Source of the DNA: an uncultured Lachnospiraceae bacterium
GTDB taxonomy: Bacteria > Bacillota > Clostridia > Lachnospirales > Lachnospiraceae
Assembly: GCA_910587295.1 (NCBI GenBank)
Contig: CAJULP010000074.1
Span: 1-43,926, forward strand
DNA length: 43,926 bases
Reading direction: 5' to 3'
Made by a program: the position numbers and the translations under genes. The notes beneath the pieces were generated by a model that was not told the origin of the DNA, made no database searches, and saw nothing but the letters and a program-made list of their open reading frames with translations. Below, one piece after another: positions 1 to 7,716 of the stretch (position 1 is its first letter; each line of letters starts with the position of its first letter).

Positions 1-71
1 CTGCCAGCTTTGTTCAGCGTCTCCCCCAGTATATGCAGGATGCATTGGAACGGAGAGAGACAGCCGCATAA
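1..71 (+). CDS. C-terminal tail of an unidentified protein (partial)
   Basis: The reading frame beginning at base 3 is open from the window edge to a TAA at 69-71 and encodes 22 residues ending RRETAA. The amphipathic composition (Arg, Gln, Glu, Leu) and the stop just before an AT-rich spacer are what the end of a real gene looks like, but the fragment is too short to assign to a family. The other two forward frames run on with no sensible composition. Confidence 0.4.
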   Translation, partial: ASFVQRLPQYMQDALERRETAA

Positions 72-172
72 GGGTATTTTGTGGGCTAAAGTATTGATTT
101 TTCAAGGTACAAATCCCATTTTTAATGTGGGAAGTTTGAGTTTCTAATATTCTGTGCCGATAAAGAAAATAG

Positions 173-214
173 ACAGCCGTTTTATGGGCTGTGCCGGTAA
201 ATGGATTTGCCGGC
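173..214 (+). other. Two tandem hairpins in the 5' region of the next gene
   Basis: ACAGCC (173-178) pairs with GGCTGT (187-192) around an 8-base loop, and GCCGGTAAAT (193-202) pairs with ATTTGCCGGC (205-214) with one G-T wobble. The two stems abut. There is no T-run behind them, so they do not look like a terminator; they would sit in the leader of the gene at 271 or mark the end of the upstream transcript. A GCCGATAA box lies just before them at 156-163. Confidence 0.4.
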
Positions 215-270
215 AGGCATAAAATATGCTATGTTAATACAGATCGCATCGGTGCAAAGGAGGGCAAACG

Positions 271-942
271 ATGAACAGGGTAAACAGCTATGGCGCTTAT
301 CAGAACAGTTATTATGAGGGCACCATACAAAACAGGAAAGAGCAGGAAAAGAAAGTAGAGGCTGTAAAAAAGAATGAAGAGGCAAAAAGCAGCAAGCAGC
401 CGGTTTTAAGCAGCAGGGCAAAGCAGTTATTGAAGGAACTGCAAAAGACTTATGGCAACATGGAGTTTATGGTAGGCAGCTATGAAACGGAAGAGGAAGC
501 AAAATCCTATTTATCTGGAGGAACCAAAGAGTATAGCGTACTGATCGACCCTGAGGAACTGGAAAAGATGGCTTCTGATGAAAGTGTCAAGAAGAAATAT
601 CTTGGGATGCTGGAGGATGCCACAAAGAAGCTGACGGATATGAAAGCCCAGCTTGGCAGCAGAGAAGATGAAGTGGTCCATATGGGCGTGTCTATCGGCA
701 AAGATGGCACCATGTCATTCTTTGCTGATTTGGAGAAGCTTAGCGAGAAACAGCGTGAGCGGATTGAAGAGAAAAGAGAAGAAAGACGTGAGGAAAAGGC
801 TTCCTCCGATAAAATAAAAAGGACCAGGGTCCATGCGGATTCAGCGGATGAACTGCTTAAGAAGATCAAGCAGGTAGACTGGAGTAAGATTAAAGAGGAA
901 AAAGCGTCAGAAACCGTCAGGAAATTTGATTTTAGCGTCTAA
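271..942 (+). CDS. Charged soluble protein, DUF6033-like
   Basis: This 223-residue protein has no signal peptide or membrane segment and is very rich in Lys and Glu. The first 55 residues are low complexity (Tyr, Asn, Lys, Glu); the conserved-looking core starts at LSSRAKQLLKELQKTYGNM and includes a TKEYSVLIDPEELEKMA stretch; residues 165-190 are an Arg/Glu helix likely to form a coiled coil. From memory the core resembles the uncharacterised DUF6033 family common in Lachnospiraceae; I cannot give a function. The start has a strong AGGAGG at 258-263. It is a single transcription unit closed by a terminator at 952-977. A sigma-D-like minus-10 (GCCGATAA, 156-163) raises the possibility of co-expression with motility genes, but no clear minus-35 accompanies it. 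Confidence 0.75.
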   Translation: MNRVNSYGAYQNSYYEGTIQNRKEQEKKVEAVKKNEEAKSSKQPVLSSRAKQLLKELQKTYGNMEFMVGSYETEEEAKSYLSGGTKEYSVLIDPEELEKMASDESVKKKYLGMLEDATKKLTDMKAQLGSREDEVVHMGVSIGKDGTMSFFADLEKLSEKQRERIEEKREERREEKASSDKIKRTRVHADSADELLKKIKQVDWSKIKEEKASETVRKFDFSV

Positions 943-947
943 AGGTT

Positions 948-2297
948 TTAGGGACTGCCAAGAGGCAGTCCTTTTTTGCGATTTAAAATGAGGTAGTACC
1001 CGATTCCGCAGGCATCAGCCAAAAACCATCCGATGGGGATTGCCCACCAAATACCGGGAAGTCCGATGGATGGAATGGGCGCAAGCAGATAGGCGAGGGC
1101 AACCCTGGTTCCTAAGGAGATGACGGTAAGCACCACGGAAATCCCCGGTTTTCCAAGGCCCCGGTATAATCCGTAAAGAAGGAACAGGCAGCCGATCCCG
1201 CAGTAACATGCGCCTTCAATATGCAGGTATTCGATGCCTACCGCAAGAATTTCAGTTTCCGACGCATTTACAAATAACAACATCAGTTCTTTTGCAAAAA
1301 CAAAGACTATCAGGGAAATCAGTACACTGAAAGAAAATGCGGTGATGATGGCAGAGCGTATCCCGGACCGAATGCGTTCTTTTTCGTTTGCACCGTAATT
1401 TTGGGCGATAAAGGTGGAAAAGGCATTGCCAAAATCCTGCACCGGCATGTAGGCAAAGGCGTCTATCTTGACGGCGGCGGCAAAGGCAGCCATGACCGTG
1501 ACGCCAAAGCTGTTGACCAGCCCCTGTACCATGAGGATCCCGAAATTCATGATCGACTGTTGGATGCAGGTTAAAAGGGAATATTGTAAAATCTGTGAAA
1601 CAGCGTTCCGGTGGATATATAGGTGTTTTTTTTGCAGTTTGAGGAAAGGCATATGCCGCAGGCAGTATAGAATCATTAAAAGCGCCGAAATGCCTTGTGA
1701 TAAAACGGTAGCTAGGGCGGCGCCGGATACCCCCATGGAAAATACCAGTATGAATAAAAGATCCAGAAAAATATTTAAAGCGGTGGATAATGCCAGGAAT
1801 GCAAGGGGAATCGTGGAATTACCGATTGAACGTGACAATGCCGCAAAAAAATTATAAAAAAAGGTAAATAAGATACCACAGAAAATAATCTGCAGGTAGT
1901 TTTTGGTCATAGGAATTAAAACCGTGGGAATCTGCAAAAACTTTAACAGCGGATTGGTGAATAAAAATACCAGTACTTCAATAGCTATGGCAGGAATCCC
2001 CGTGATCACAAAAGAAATAAATATGTAGTTTTTTAATTCATCCTGCTTGTCCGCACCGTAAAGCATGGAAAAGATCACCCCGCTCCCCATGCAAAGCCCG
2101 AGGAGGATCGAGGTCAAAAAGGTCATAAGTGTGAAAGACGCCCCTACCGCGGCAAGGGCATCAGAGCCAATAAATCGTCCTACGATCAAAGTGTCCGCTA
2201 TATTGTAAAATTGCTGTAAAAGATTGCCTAAAATCATTGGATATGCAAAAAGCAGCATAGATTTGGTAACATTGCCTTGGGTCAGATTTCGCTGCAT
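948..2297 (-). CDS. MATE family multidrug/cation antiporter (1)
   Basis: The 449-residue protein has the usual MATE length and about 12 hydrophobic segments. It opens with the family's typical N-terminus, TQGNVTKSMLLFAYPMI, followed by the GNLLQQFYNIADTLIVGRFIG segment of the first helix pair. MATE proteins export cationic drugs or metabolites in exchange for Na+ or H+ across the cytoplasmic membrane; the substrate cannot be read from sequence. The start ATG (2295-2297) is preceded on the reverse strand by AGGAGA at good spacing and by a consensus-like promoter at 2331-2359. The 3' end overlaps the terminator of the convergent gene. It is one of three MATE paralogues in the window and stands alone. 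Confidence 0.93.
   Translation of the reverse strand: MQRNLTQGNVTKSMLLFAYPMILGNLLQQFYNIADTLIVGRFIGSDALAAVGASFTLMTFLTSILLGLCMGSGVIFSMLYGADKQDELKNYIFISFVITGIPAIAIEVLVFLFTNPLLKFLQIPTVLIPMTKNYLQIIFCGILFTFFYNFFAALSRSIGNSTIPLAFLALSTALNIFLDLLFILVFSMGVSGAALATVLSQGISALLMILYCLRHMPFLKLQKKHLYIHRNAVSQILQYSLLTCIQQSIMNFGILMVQGLVNSFGVTVMAAFAAAVKIDAFAYMPVQDFGNAFSTFIAQNYGANEKERIRSGIRSAIITAFSFSVLISLIVFVFAKELMLLFVNASETEILAVGIEYLHIEGACYCGIGCLFLLYGLYRGLGKPGISVVLTVISLGTRVALAYLLAPIPSIGLPGIWWAIPIGWFLADACGIGYYLILNRKKGLPLGSP
952..977 (+). terminator. Intrinsic terminator of the DUF6033-like gene
   Basis: GGACTGCC (952-959) and GGCAGTCC (964-971) form a perfect 8-bp stem with an AAGA loop, followed by six T. The hairpin lies inside the last codons of the convergent MATE gene, so one stretch of DNA serves as terminator on one strand and coding sequence on the other. 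Confidence 0.85.
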
Positions 2298-2330
2298 GGT
2301 AGATACTCTCCTAAACTATTTATAAAAATG

Positions 2331-2359
2331 ATTATAGTGGTATTTGGGGTGGGAGTCAA
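2331..2359 (-). promoter_or_regulatory. Sigma-A promoter of the first MATE gene
   Basis: Read on the reverse strand: TTGACT (2359-2354), 17 bases, TATAAT (2336-2331). The start codon follows about 35 bases downstream. Confidence 0.75.
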
Positions 2360-2365
2360 ATTAAA

Positions 2366-2526
2366 TTCCCGTTTAGTTGGGTTAAAAAGGTTGTCTAAAT
2401 ATCCGAAGGGAAGGAAAGAAAAATCTACGTCGCCACGCTCGATAATACGTTTGCGAAATAGCTCATTAAGATTTCATCTCCCATCCTGACGGTTGTTATT
2501 TGCCCATGTAACCCAACTAAAGGGAA
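2366..2526. repeat. Imperfect inverted repeat of about 18 bp, 161 bp across
   Basis: The left arm, TTCCCGTTTAGTTGGGTTA (2366-2384), is matched in inverted orientation by TAACCCAACTAAAGGGAA (2509-2526), differing by a single extra G. Flanks are A/T rich (AAATT and AAAATT). The left arm lies directly behind the minus-35 of the MATE gene and the right arm lies within the decayed Cys-rich frame. No transposase is present; a MITE-like remnant is possible but there is no clear target duplication. Confidence 0.6.
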
Positions 2527-2746
2527 AATTGCGGAGAAAACGATTGCCAAAATCCCCGCAATATGCTACTGTAATAAAGAAGCACTTACCTGCTGTAATC
2601 AGTACGGCAGACAAAATCTCTGTATTGCGTGTCCGGCATTTTCTGCCAAACATCCAGAGCGAATCAAAAAGAAAGGGGGAGATGCCATTGAGAGAGTTTT
2701 ATTGGACATAAAAGCTGATATAATAAATTTAACAGTTAGAGATTGA
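2399..2746 (+). pseudogene. Decayed Cys-rich small protein upstream of recA
   Basis: Between the MATE gene and recA one forward frame reads like protein: ERKIYVATLDNTFAK, an in-frame TAG at 2459-2461, then 94 open codons to a TGA at 2744-2746. The second part carries Cys clusters CPC, CYC, CC and CIAC and ends HPERIKKKGGDAIERVLL and a short acidic tail. There is no ATG or ribosome site in frame, so I read this as the remains of a gene broken by a nonsense change and loss of its start. The regular spacing of cysteines suggests a metal- or Fe-S-binding protein, but I do not recognise the family. Its stop codon overlaps the minus-35 of the recA promoter. It could also be a chance frame; composition argues against this. 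Confidence 0.45.
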
Positions 2747-2771
2747 CAAAACCGAACATTTGTTTTATAGT
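2743..2771 (+). promoter_or_regulatory. Sigma-A promoter of recA
   Basis: TTGACA (2743-2748), a 17-base spacer and TATAGT (2766-2771). The spacer contains the first LexA-like box. Confidence 0.85.
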
Positions 2772-2790
2772 AGTAAAGAACAAACGTTCT
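2753..2790 (+). promoter_or_regulatory. Two LexA (DinR-type) SOS boxes in front of recA
   Basis: The Gram-positive SOS box is CGAACRNRYGTTYG. Box 1, CGAACATTTGTTTT (2753-2766), lies between minus-35 and minus-10; box 2, AGAACAAACGTTCT (2777-2790), is a symmetric site over the transcription start with the inner 12 positions fitting the consensus. Repressor bound to both would block RNA polymerase; this predicts DNA-damage induction of recA and probably recX. Confidence 0.85.
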
Positions 2791-2839
2791 CATCATGATG
2801 CGGCCTTGACTGCCGTAAATAATTAAGGAGAAATGATTC

Positions 2840-3904
2840 ATGGGAAAAGAAGAAAAAAAAGAAGACAGACTAAAAGCATTAGAGGCTGCATTAGGGCAGA
2901 TTGAGAAGCAGTTTGGCAAGGGAGCCGTTATGAAGCTGGGGGACTCTGCGGCACAGATGAATGTGGAGACCATTCCTACCGGTTCTTTAAGCTTAGATAT
3001 TGCACTGGGACTTGGCGGTATTCCGAAAGGGCGTATCATAGAAATATATGGTCCTGAATCCAGTGGTAAGACAACGGTTACCTTACATATGATTGCAGAG
3101 GTCCAAAAGAGGGGCGGTATAGCCGGATTTATTGATGCAGAACATGCACTTGACCCTGTTTATGCCAAGAATATCGGGGTGGATGTGGATAACCTTTATA
3201 TTTCCCAGCCGGATAACGGTGAGCAGGCATTGGAGATTACGGAGACGATGGTCCGTTCCGGCGCCATAGATATTGTGGTAGTGGACTCGGTGGCGGCGCT
3301 TGTGCCGAAGGCGGAAATCGACGGAGATATGGGAGATTCCCATGTGGGTCTGCAGGCAAGGCTCATGTCCCAGGCTTTAAGAAAGCTTACGGCGGTCATC
3401 AGTAAGTCGAACTGTACGGTGATCTTTATTAACCAGCTCCGTGAGAAGGTGGGGGTCATGTTCGGGAGCCCGGAGACTACTACCGGCGGCCGTGCGCTTA
3501 AATTCTATTCTTCCGTAAGGCTGGATGTGAGAAGGATAGAGACATTAAAGCAAAGCGGAGAGATGATCGGAAACAGGACGAAAGTAAAGGTGGTCAAAAA
3601 CAAGATAGCGCCTCCCTTTAAAGAAGCTGAGTTTGATATTATTTTTGGGGAAGGCATTTCTATGGTAGGCGATGTGCTTGACCTTGCTGCGGATGTGAAC
3701 ATCGTTAACAAGAGCGGTGCATGGTATGCGTATGAGGGGAACAAGATTGGGCAGGGCCGCGAGAATACCAAGCAGTACCTGAAAAACAATCCGGCCATGT
3801 TGTCAGAGATTGAACAGAAGGTGCGCGTCCATTATGGGATGCAGGGAGCAGAGGCATCTGCACCGGCAGATAAAAAAGAGGATAAGCCTGAACAGAAAAA
3901 ATAG
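2840..3904 (+). CDS. recA: RecA recombinase
   Basis: A full-length 354-residue RecA. It polymerises on single-stranded DNA, drives strand exchange and activates LexA self-cleavage. Visible signatures are the Walker A motif GPESSGKT at residues 71-78, the ALKFYSSVRLDVRR signature near residues 220-233, the L2-region GGRALKF, and a Lys/Glu-rich acidic C-terminal tail. AAGGAG precedes the ATG at good spacing. Promoter and two SOS boxes lie directly upstream, and recX follows after 26 bases, the usual arrangement in which the inhibitor is co-expressed with RecA. Confidence 0.98.
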   Translation: MGKEEKKEDRLKALEAALGQIEKQFGKGAVMKLGDSAAQMNVETIPTGSLSLDIALGLGGIPKGRIIEIYGPESSGKTTVTLHMIAEVQKRGGIAGFIDAEHALDPVYAKNIGVDVDNLYISQPDNGEQALEITETMVRSGAIDIVVVDSVAALVPKAEIDGDMGDSHVGLQARLMSQALRKLTAVISKSNCTVIFINQLREKVGVMFGSPETTTGGRALKFYSSVRLDVRRIETLKQSGEMIGNRTKVKVVKNKIAPPFKEAEFDIIFGEGISMVGDVLDLAADVNIVNKSGAWYAYEGNKIGQGRENTKQYLKNNPAMLSEIEQKVRVHYGMQGAEASAPADKKEDKPEQKK

Positions 3905-3930
3905 CAATCCAGGTGTTAAAAGGTAATTTT

Positions 3931-4554
3931 ATGACAGTGACTGATATAAAAGAGGTAACAAAATCGCGGGTTAAGATAGAAATAGACAGGGAATCCAGCT
4001 TTGTATTGTATAAAGGAGAACTGCGTATCTATGGAATCAGGGAAGGGCAGGACCTTACAGAAGAAAATTATAATCTGATCATGAAAGAGGTTCTGCCTAA
4101 ACGGGCAAAGCTCCGTGCCATGAACCTGTTAAAAAGCCGCAGCTATACTTCTCATCAATTATTAGAAAAGCTCACCACAGGGGGATATTCAAAAGAACAT
4201 GCAAAAGAGGCATTGGACTACGTGGCTTCTTTTGGCTATGTGGATGACAGACAGTATGCAAGGGATTTTATTGAGTACAATAAAGAGAAAAAGAGCAGGC
4301 AGCGCATAGCATCCGATCTGCAAAAAAAGGGAATAGCCAAGCCGCTTTTTGAGGAAATGTGGGAGGATGCAATAGGGGAAGATATGCAACAGCTTGAAAA
4401 AGAGCAGATTAAAGGATGGCTTTTAAAGAAACATTTTGATATGGAGGCAGCTTCGGTTTCAGATATTCATAAGATGACCGGTTTCCTTTACCGGAAGGGT
4501 TTTTCATTTGATGCCATAAGAAATGTACTTTCGCTTGACATAACTTCTATTTGA
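3931..4554 (+). CDS. recX: RecX regulatory protein
   Basis: RecX caps RecA filaments and modulates their growth. The protein shows the tandem three-helix repeats of the family, for example the segment RAMNLLKSRSYTSHQLLEKL near residue 60 and ALDYVASFGYVDDRQYARDF after it, and ends in the usual basic/hydrophobic repeat. I choose the ATG at 3931 (207 residues), preceded by AAAAGG at 7 bases, over the GTG at 3913 which has no ribosome site. It directly follows recA and probably shares its SOS-controlled promoter. Confidence 0.92.
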   Translation: MTVTDIKEVTKSRVKIEIDRESSFVLYKGELRIYGIREGQDLTEENYNLIMKEVLPKRAKLRAMNLLKSRSYTSHQLLEKLTTGGYSKEHAKEALDYVASFGYVDDRQYARDFIEYNKEKKSRQRIASDLQKKGIAKPLFEEMWEDAIGEDMQQLEKEQIKGWLLKKHFDMEAASVSDIHKMTGFLYRKGFSFDAIRNVLSLDITSI

Positions 4555-4597
4555 GTTTAAAATTTAAGTGTTGTAAATTGCTTTTAGAATGTTTTTG

Positions 4598-4626
4598 TTT
4601 GCATTCTATATAGATCAGGGTACAAT
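4598..4626 (+). promoter_or_regulatory. Probable promoter of rny
   Basis: TTTGCA (4598-4603), 17 bases, TACAAT (4621-4626). A 7-bp hairpin TAGAATG/CATTCTA overlaps the minus-35 region. The match is moderate. Confidence 0.45.
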
Positions 4627-4655
4627 GAAAACTAAATAAGGAGGTGCTCCTGTAA

Positions 4656-6203
4656 ATGCAGCAAGTTTTGATCGCAGTGATCGCTACGCTTGTCGTGACT
4701 GCTCCTATTGCATGGTTTTTAGCGACTGCATACCATAAAAAGGTATCAGAAGCCAAAATCGGAAATGCCGAGGATAAGGCGCGTGAGATTATTGATGACG
4801 CACTGAAAACTGCTGAGACGAAAAAGCGCGAGTCTTTACTGGAAGTAAAGGAAGAGTCCATCCGCACTAAGAACGAATTGGACAAGGAGATTAAAGAACG
4901 TCGTGCCGAAGCGCAGCGTTATGAGCGCAGAGTCCAGCAGAAGGAAGAGAACATTGATAAGAAAGCTGATGCGATTGAGAAAAAGGAGGCAAGCTTAGCT
5001 AAGCGGGAAGATGAATTAGCAAAACAGCGTGTCGAAATTTCAAAGCTGAACGAACAGAGATTGCAGGAACTGGAGCGAATCTCAGGTTTAACCTCCGAGC
5101 AGGCAAAAGAATACTTATTAAAAATTGTTGAAGATGAAGTAAAGCATGAAACGGCCGTGATGATCAAGGAACTGGAGAATCGGGCCAAGGAAGAGGCCGA
5201 TAAAAAGGCCAAAGAATACGTGGTCACAGCAATACAGAAATGTGCGGCGGATCATGTGTCAGAAACTACGATTTCTGTGGTGCAGCTTCCGAATGACGAA
5301 ATGAAAGGAAGGATTATCGGCAGGGAGGGAAGAAATATCAGGACTCTCGAAACTCTTACCGGTGTGGACTTGATTATTGACGATACACCGGAAGCTGTTA
5401 TTTTGTCAGGATTTGATCCTATCCGAAGGGAAGTGGCAAGGATTGCGCTTGAAAAATTGATCGTTGACGGACGTATCCATCCGGCAAGGATTGAGGAAAT
5501 GGTTGAGAAGGCGCAAAAAGAAGTCGAAGTTATGATCAAAGAGGAAGGTGAGGCGGCAACTCTTGAAGTAGGTGTGCATGGCATTCACCCTGAACTCGTG
5601 AGACTGCTTGGTAAGATGAAGTTTAGGACAAGCTATGGACAGAATGCATTAAAGCATTCCATCGAGGTAGCGCAGCTGGCAGGGCTTTTAGCTTCCGAAC
5701 TTGGTTTGGATGTAAGGGTTGCCAAGAGAGCAGGGTTGCTGCATGATATTGGTAAGGCAGTAGACCATGAGATGGAAGGTTCTCATATCCAGCTGGGTGT
5801 TGAACTGTGCAGAAAGTATAAGGAATCACCGGTTGTCATCAACGCAGTGGAATCACATCATGGTGATGTTGAGCCTCAGACGCTGGTTGCATGCCTTGTA
5901 CAGGCTTCTGATACTATTTCGGCAGCAAGACCGGGCGCTAGAAGAGAAACGCTTGAAACTTACACAAGCAGGTTAAAACAGTTAGAGGATATTACAAACA
6001 ATTTTAAAGGTGTAGATAAATCTTTTGCAATTCAGGCAGGTAGAGAGATTCGTGTAATGGTAGTTCCGGAACAGATTTCTGATTCCGATATGGTTCTTTT
6101 AGCCAGAGATATTTCCAAACAGATTGAAGCTGAATTGGAATATCCCGGACAGATCAAAGTTAATGTGATCAGAGAGTCGCGCGTAATTGATTACGCAAAG
6201 TAA
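4656..6203 (+). CDS. rny: Ribonuclease Y
   Basis: The 515-residue protein has the full RNase Y architecture: an N-terminal membrane anchor (residues 2-20), a long coiled coil (about 30-200, Lys/Glu/Arg rich), a KH RNA-binding domain containing GRIIGREGRNIRTLE, and an HD domain with H334 and the HD pair at residues 363-364 in LLHDIGKA. RNase Y is the membrane-tethered endonuclease that starts mRNA decay in many Firmicutes. The ribosome site AAGGAGGTG is strong. It has its own terminator (6223-6247) and follows recX, an order often kept in clostridia. Confidence 0.97.
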   Translation: MQQVLIAVIATLVVTAPIAWFLATAYHKKVSEAKIGNAEDKAREIIDDALKTAETKKRESLLEVKEESIRTKNELDKEIKERRAEAQRYERRVQQKEENIDKKADAIEKKEASLAKREDELAKQRVEISKLNEQRLQELERISGLTSEQAKEYLLKIVEDEVKHETAVMIKELENRAKEEADKKAKEYVVTAIQKCAADHVSETTISVVQLPNDEMKGRIIGREGRNIRTLETLTGVDLIIDDTPEAVILSGFDPIRREVARIALEKLIVDGRIHPARIEEMVEKAQKEVEVMIKEEGEAATLEVGVHGIHPELVRLLGKMKFRTSYGQNALKHSIEVAQLAGLLASELGLDVRVAKRAGLLHDIGKAVDHEMEGSHIQLGVELCRKYKESPVVINAVESHHGDVEPQTLVACLVQASDTISAARPGARRETLETYTSRLKQLEDITNNFKGVDKSFAIQAGREIRVMVVPEQISDSDMVLLARDISKQIEAELEYPGQIKVNVIRESRVIDYAK

Positions 6204-6222
6204 ATTTAATAAAATGAAAGAA

Positions 6223-6247
6223 GGCTGGCCGTCAGGTCAGCCTTTTT
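6223..6247 (+). terminator. Intrinsic terminator after rny
   Basis: GGCTGGCC (6223-6230) and GGTCAGCC (6235-6242), an 8-bp stem with one G-T pair and a GTCA loop, followed by five T. Confidence 0.88.
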
Positions 6248-6313
6248 GTATATATTTGATATAAAAAGCTAAAAATAGGTAAAATATTCGGAAGAACACC
6301 GAAAAGAAATGTC

Positions 6314-6342
6314 TTGTTAGAGAGGTGCGGATATAGTAAAAT
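6314..6342 (+). promoter_or_regulatory. Promoter of the aminotransferase-NUDIX unit
   Basis: TTGTTA (6314-6319), 17 bases, TAAAAT (6337-6342). Transcription would start near 6349, directly before the palindrome at 6357-6368. Confidence 0.6.
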
Positions 6343-6356
6343 AATATGAGTGTTAG

Positions 6357-6368
6357 ATTGTATACAAT
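6357..6368. promoter_or_regulatory. 12-bp palindrome ATTGTATACAAT, probable operator
   Basis: A perfect palindrome sits within about 10-20 bases after the predicted transcription start of the aminotransferase gene. The form TTGTATACAA is typical of GntR-family operators, so repression by such a regulator is a reasonable inference; no GntR gene lies in the window. Confidence 0.45.
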
Positions 6369-6412
6369 TATCCAACAATACCATATGAATGTTTTTAGGA
6401 GGAATGTACGTC

Positions 6413-7702
6413 ATGAAGTCATATAGGGAAATGAGCCGGGATGAACTGATAGCATTAAAAAAAGAGCTGGAAAGCCAGTATGAGGAAGCAAAAGCGAAGG
6501 GACTGAAGCTTGATATGTCCAGAGGGAAGGCAGCGTCCGCTCAGCTGGATATGGAAATGGATTTTCTCGATGTGATAAACTCAGGTTCTGATTATAAAAC
6601 GCAGGCGGGAGTGGACTGCAGGAATTATGGACTTTTGGATGGTATCCCGGAGGCGAAAAAGCTGATGGGTGACTTGATGGGAGTACCGGAAGACCAGGTC
6701 ATTGTCTGTGGGAATGCCAGCTTGAGTATTATGTATGACACGGTTGCGCGTTCTATGCTTTTTGGCGTACAGGGCAGCACACCCTGGTGTAAGCTTGACA
6801 AGATTAAATTCCTTTGTCCGGTTCCGGGATATGACAGGCATTTTGCCATTACAGAGCAGTTTGGAATCGAGATGGTCAACATTCCTATGACACCGCAGGG
6901 GCCGGATATGGATCTGGTAGAGAAATATGTCAATAATGATCCGGCAGTGAAAGGAATCTGGTGTGTTCCTAAATATTCAAATCCCCAGGGATATACGTAT
7001 TCTGATGAGACTGTAAGGCGGTTTGCCAGACTTAATCCGGCCGCTCCTGATTTCAGGATTTTTTGGGATAACGCTTATGCCATTCATTTTCTGTATGAGG
7101 ATCAGGATGATACACTTTTGGAAATCTTATCGGAGTGTGAAAAGGCAGGGAAGCCGGATATGGTATATGAATTTTGCTCTACCTCCAAGATAACATTTCC
7201 GGGCGGTGGTATTTCCGCAGTGGCGGCATCGAAAGAGAACTTAGAGTACTTCAAAAAGACAATGACCATACAGACGATCGGTTATGATAAAATAAACCAG
7301 CTCCGCCATGTGAGGTATTTCAAAGATATCAACGGGATGAAGGAGCATATGAAAAAGCATGCAGCAATCGTGCGGCCTAAATTTGAAGCAGTATTAGAAG
7401 TTCTTGAAAAGGAGCTGGGCGGTTTGGAATTAGGCACATGGACCAAGCCTCACGGCGGATATTTCATTTCCTTTCATACCATGGAGGGCTGTGCAAAGAA
7501 AGTAGTCGGCAAATGTAAGGAAGCAGGCGTGGTACTGACTGGTGCAGGTGCGACGTATCCTTATAAAAAGGATCCTAAAGATGACAATATCCGGCTGGCG
7601 CCCACATTCCCGTCTTCGGAAGAACTTTCCACGGCTACGGATTTGTTTGTGCTCTGCGTCAAACTGGTCAGTGTTGAAAAGCTTTTGGCAGATATGGCGT
7701 AA
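6413..7702 (+). CDS. Class I/II aminotransferase (Aminotran_MocR family, aspartate aminotransferase-like)
   Basis: A PLP-dependent aminotransferase of 429 residues. The N-terminal signature LDMSRGKAASAQLDM and the overall length fit the Aminotran_MocR family, which includes the type 1-gamma aspartate aminotransferases described from Corynebacterium; unlike true MocR proteins there is no GntR-type DNA-binding domain. The PLP lysine is predicted at K259 in CSTSKITFPGGG, and NPQGYTYS provides the conserved Asn of the active site. The ATG at 6413 lies 10 bases behind AGGAGG (6397-6402); the in-frame ATGs at 6389 and 6404 are upstream of or against that site. It probably makes aspartate or alanine from the keto acids. 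It is followed after 14 bases by the NUDIX gene. Confidence 0.88.
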   Translation: MKSYREMSRDELIALKKELESQYEEAKAKGLKLDMSRGKAASAQLDMEMDFLDVINSGSDYKTQAGVDCRNYGLLDGIPEAKKLMGDLMGVPEDQVIVCGNASLSIMYDTVARSMLFGVQGSTPWCKLDKIKFLCPVPGYDRHFAITEQFGIEMVNIPMTPQGPDMDLVEKYVNNDPAVKGIWCVPKYSNPQGYTYSDETVRRFARLNPAAPDFRIFWDNAYAIHFLYEDQDDTLLEILSECEKAGKPDMVYEFCSTSKITFPGGGISAVAASKENLEYFKKTMTIQTIGYDKINQLRHVRYFKDINGMKEHMKKHAAIVRPKFEAVLEVLEKELGGLELGTWTKPHGGYFISFHTMEGCAKKVVGKCKEAGVVLTGAGATYPYKKDPKDDNIRLAPTFPSSEELSTATDLFVLCVKLVSVEKLLADMA

Positions 7703-7716
7703 GAAAGGCGGGCAGT

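Noticed and set aside
156..270. Cyclic-di-GMP or other riboswitch in front of the DUF6033-like gene
   Set aside because: Two small hairpins are present but none of the conserved blocks of the c-di-GMP-I aptamer are found.
1468..1857. Forward frame of 129 codons within the first MATE gene
   Set aside because: Shadow of the reverse-strand transporter; no ribosome site and no recognisable domain.
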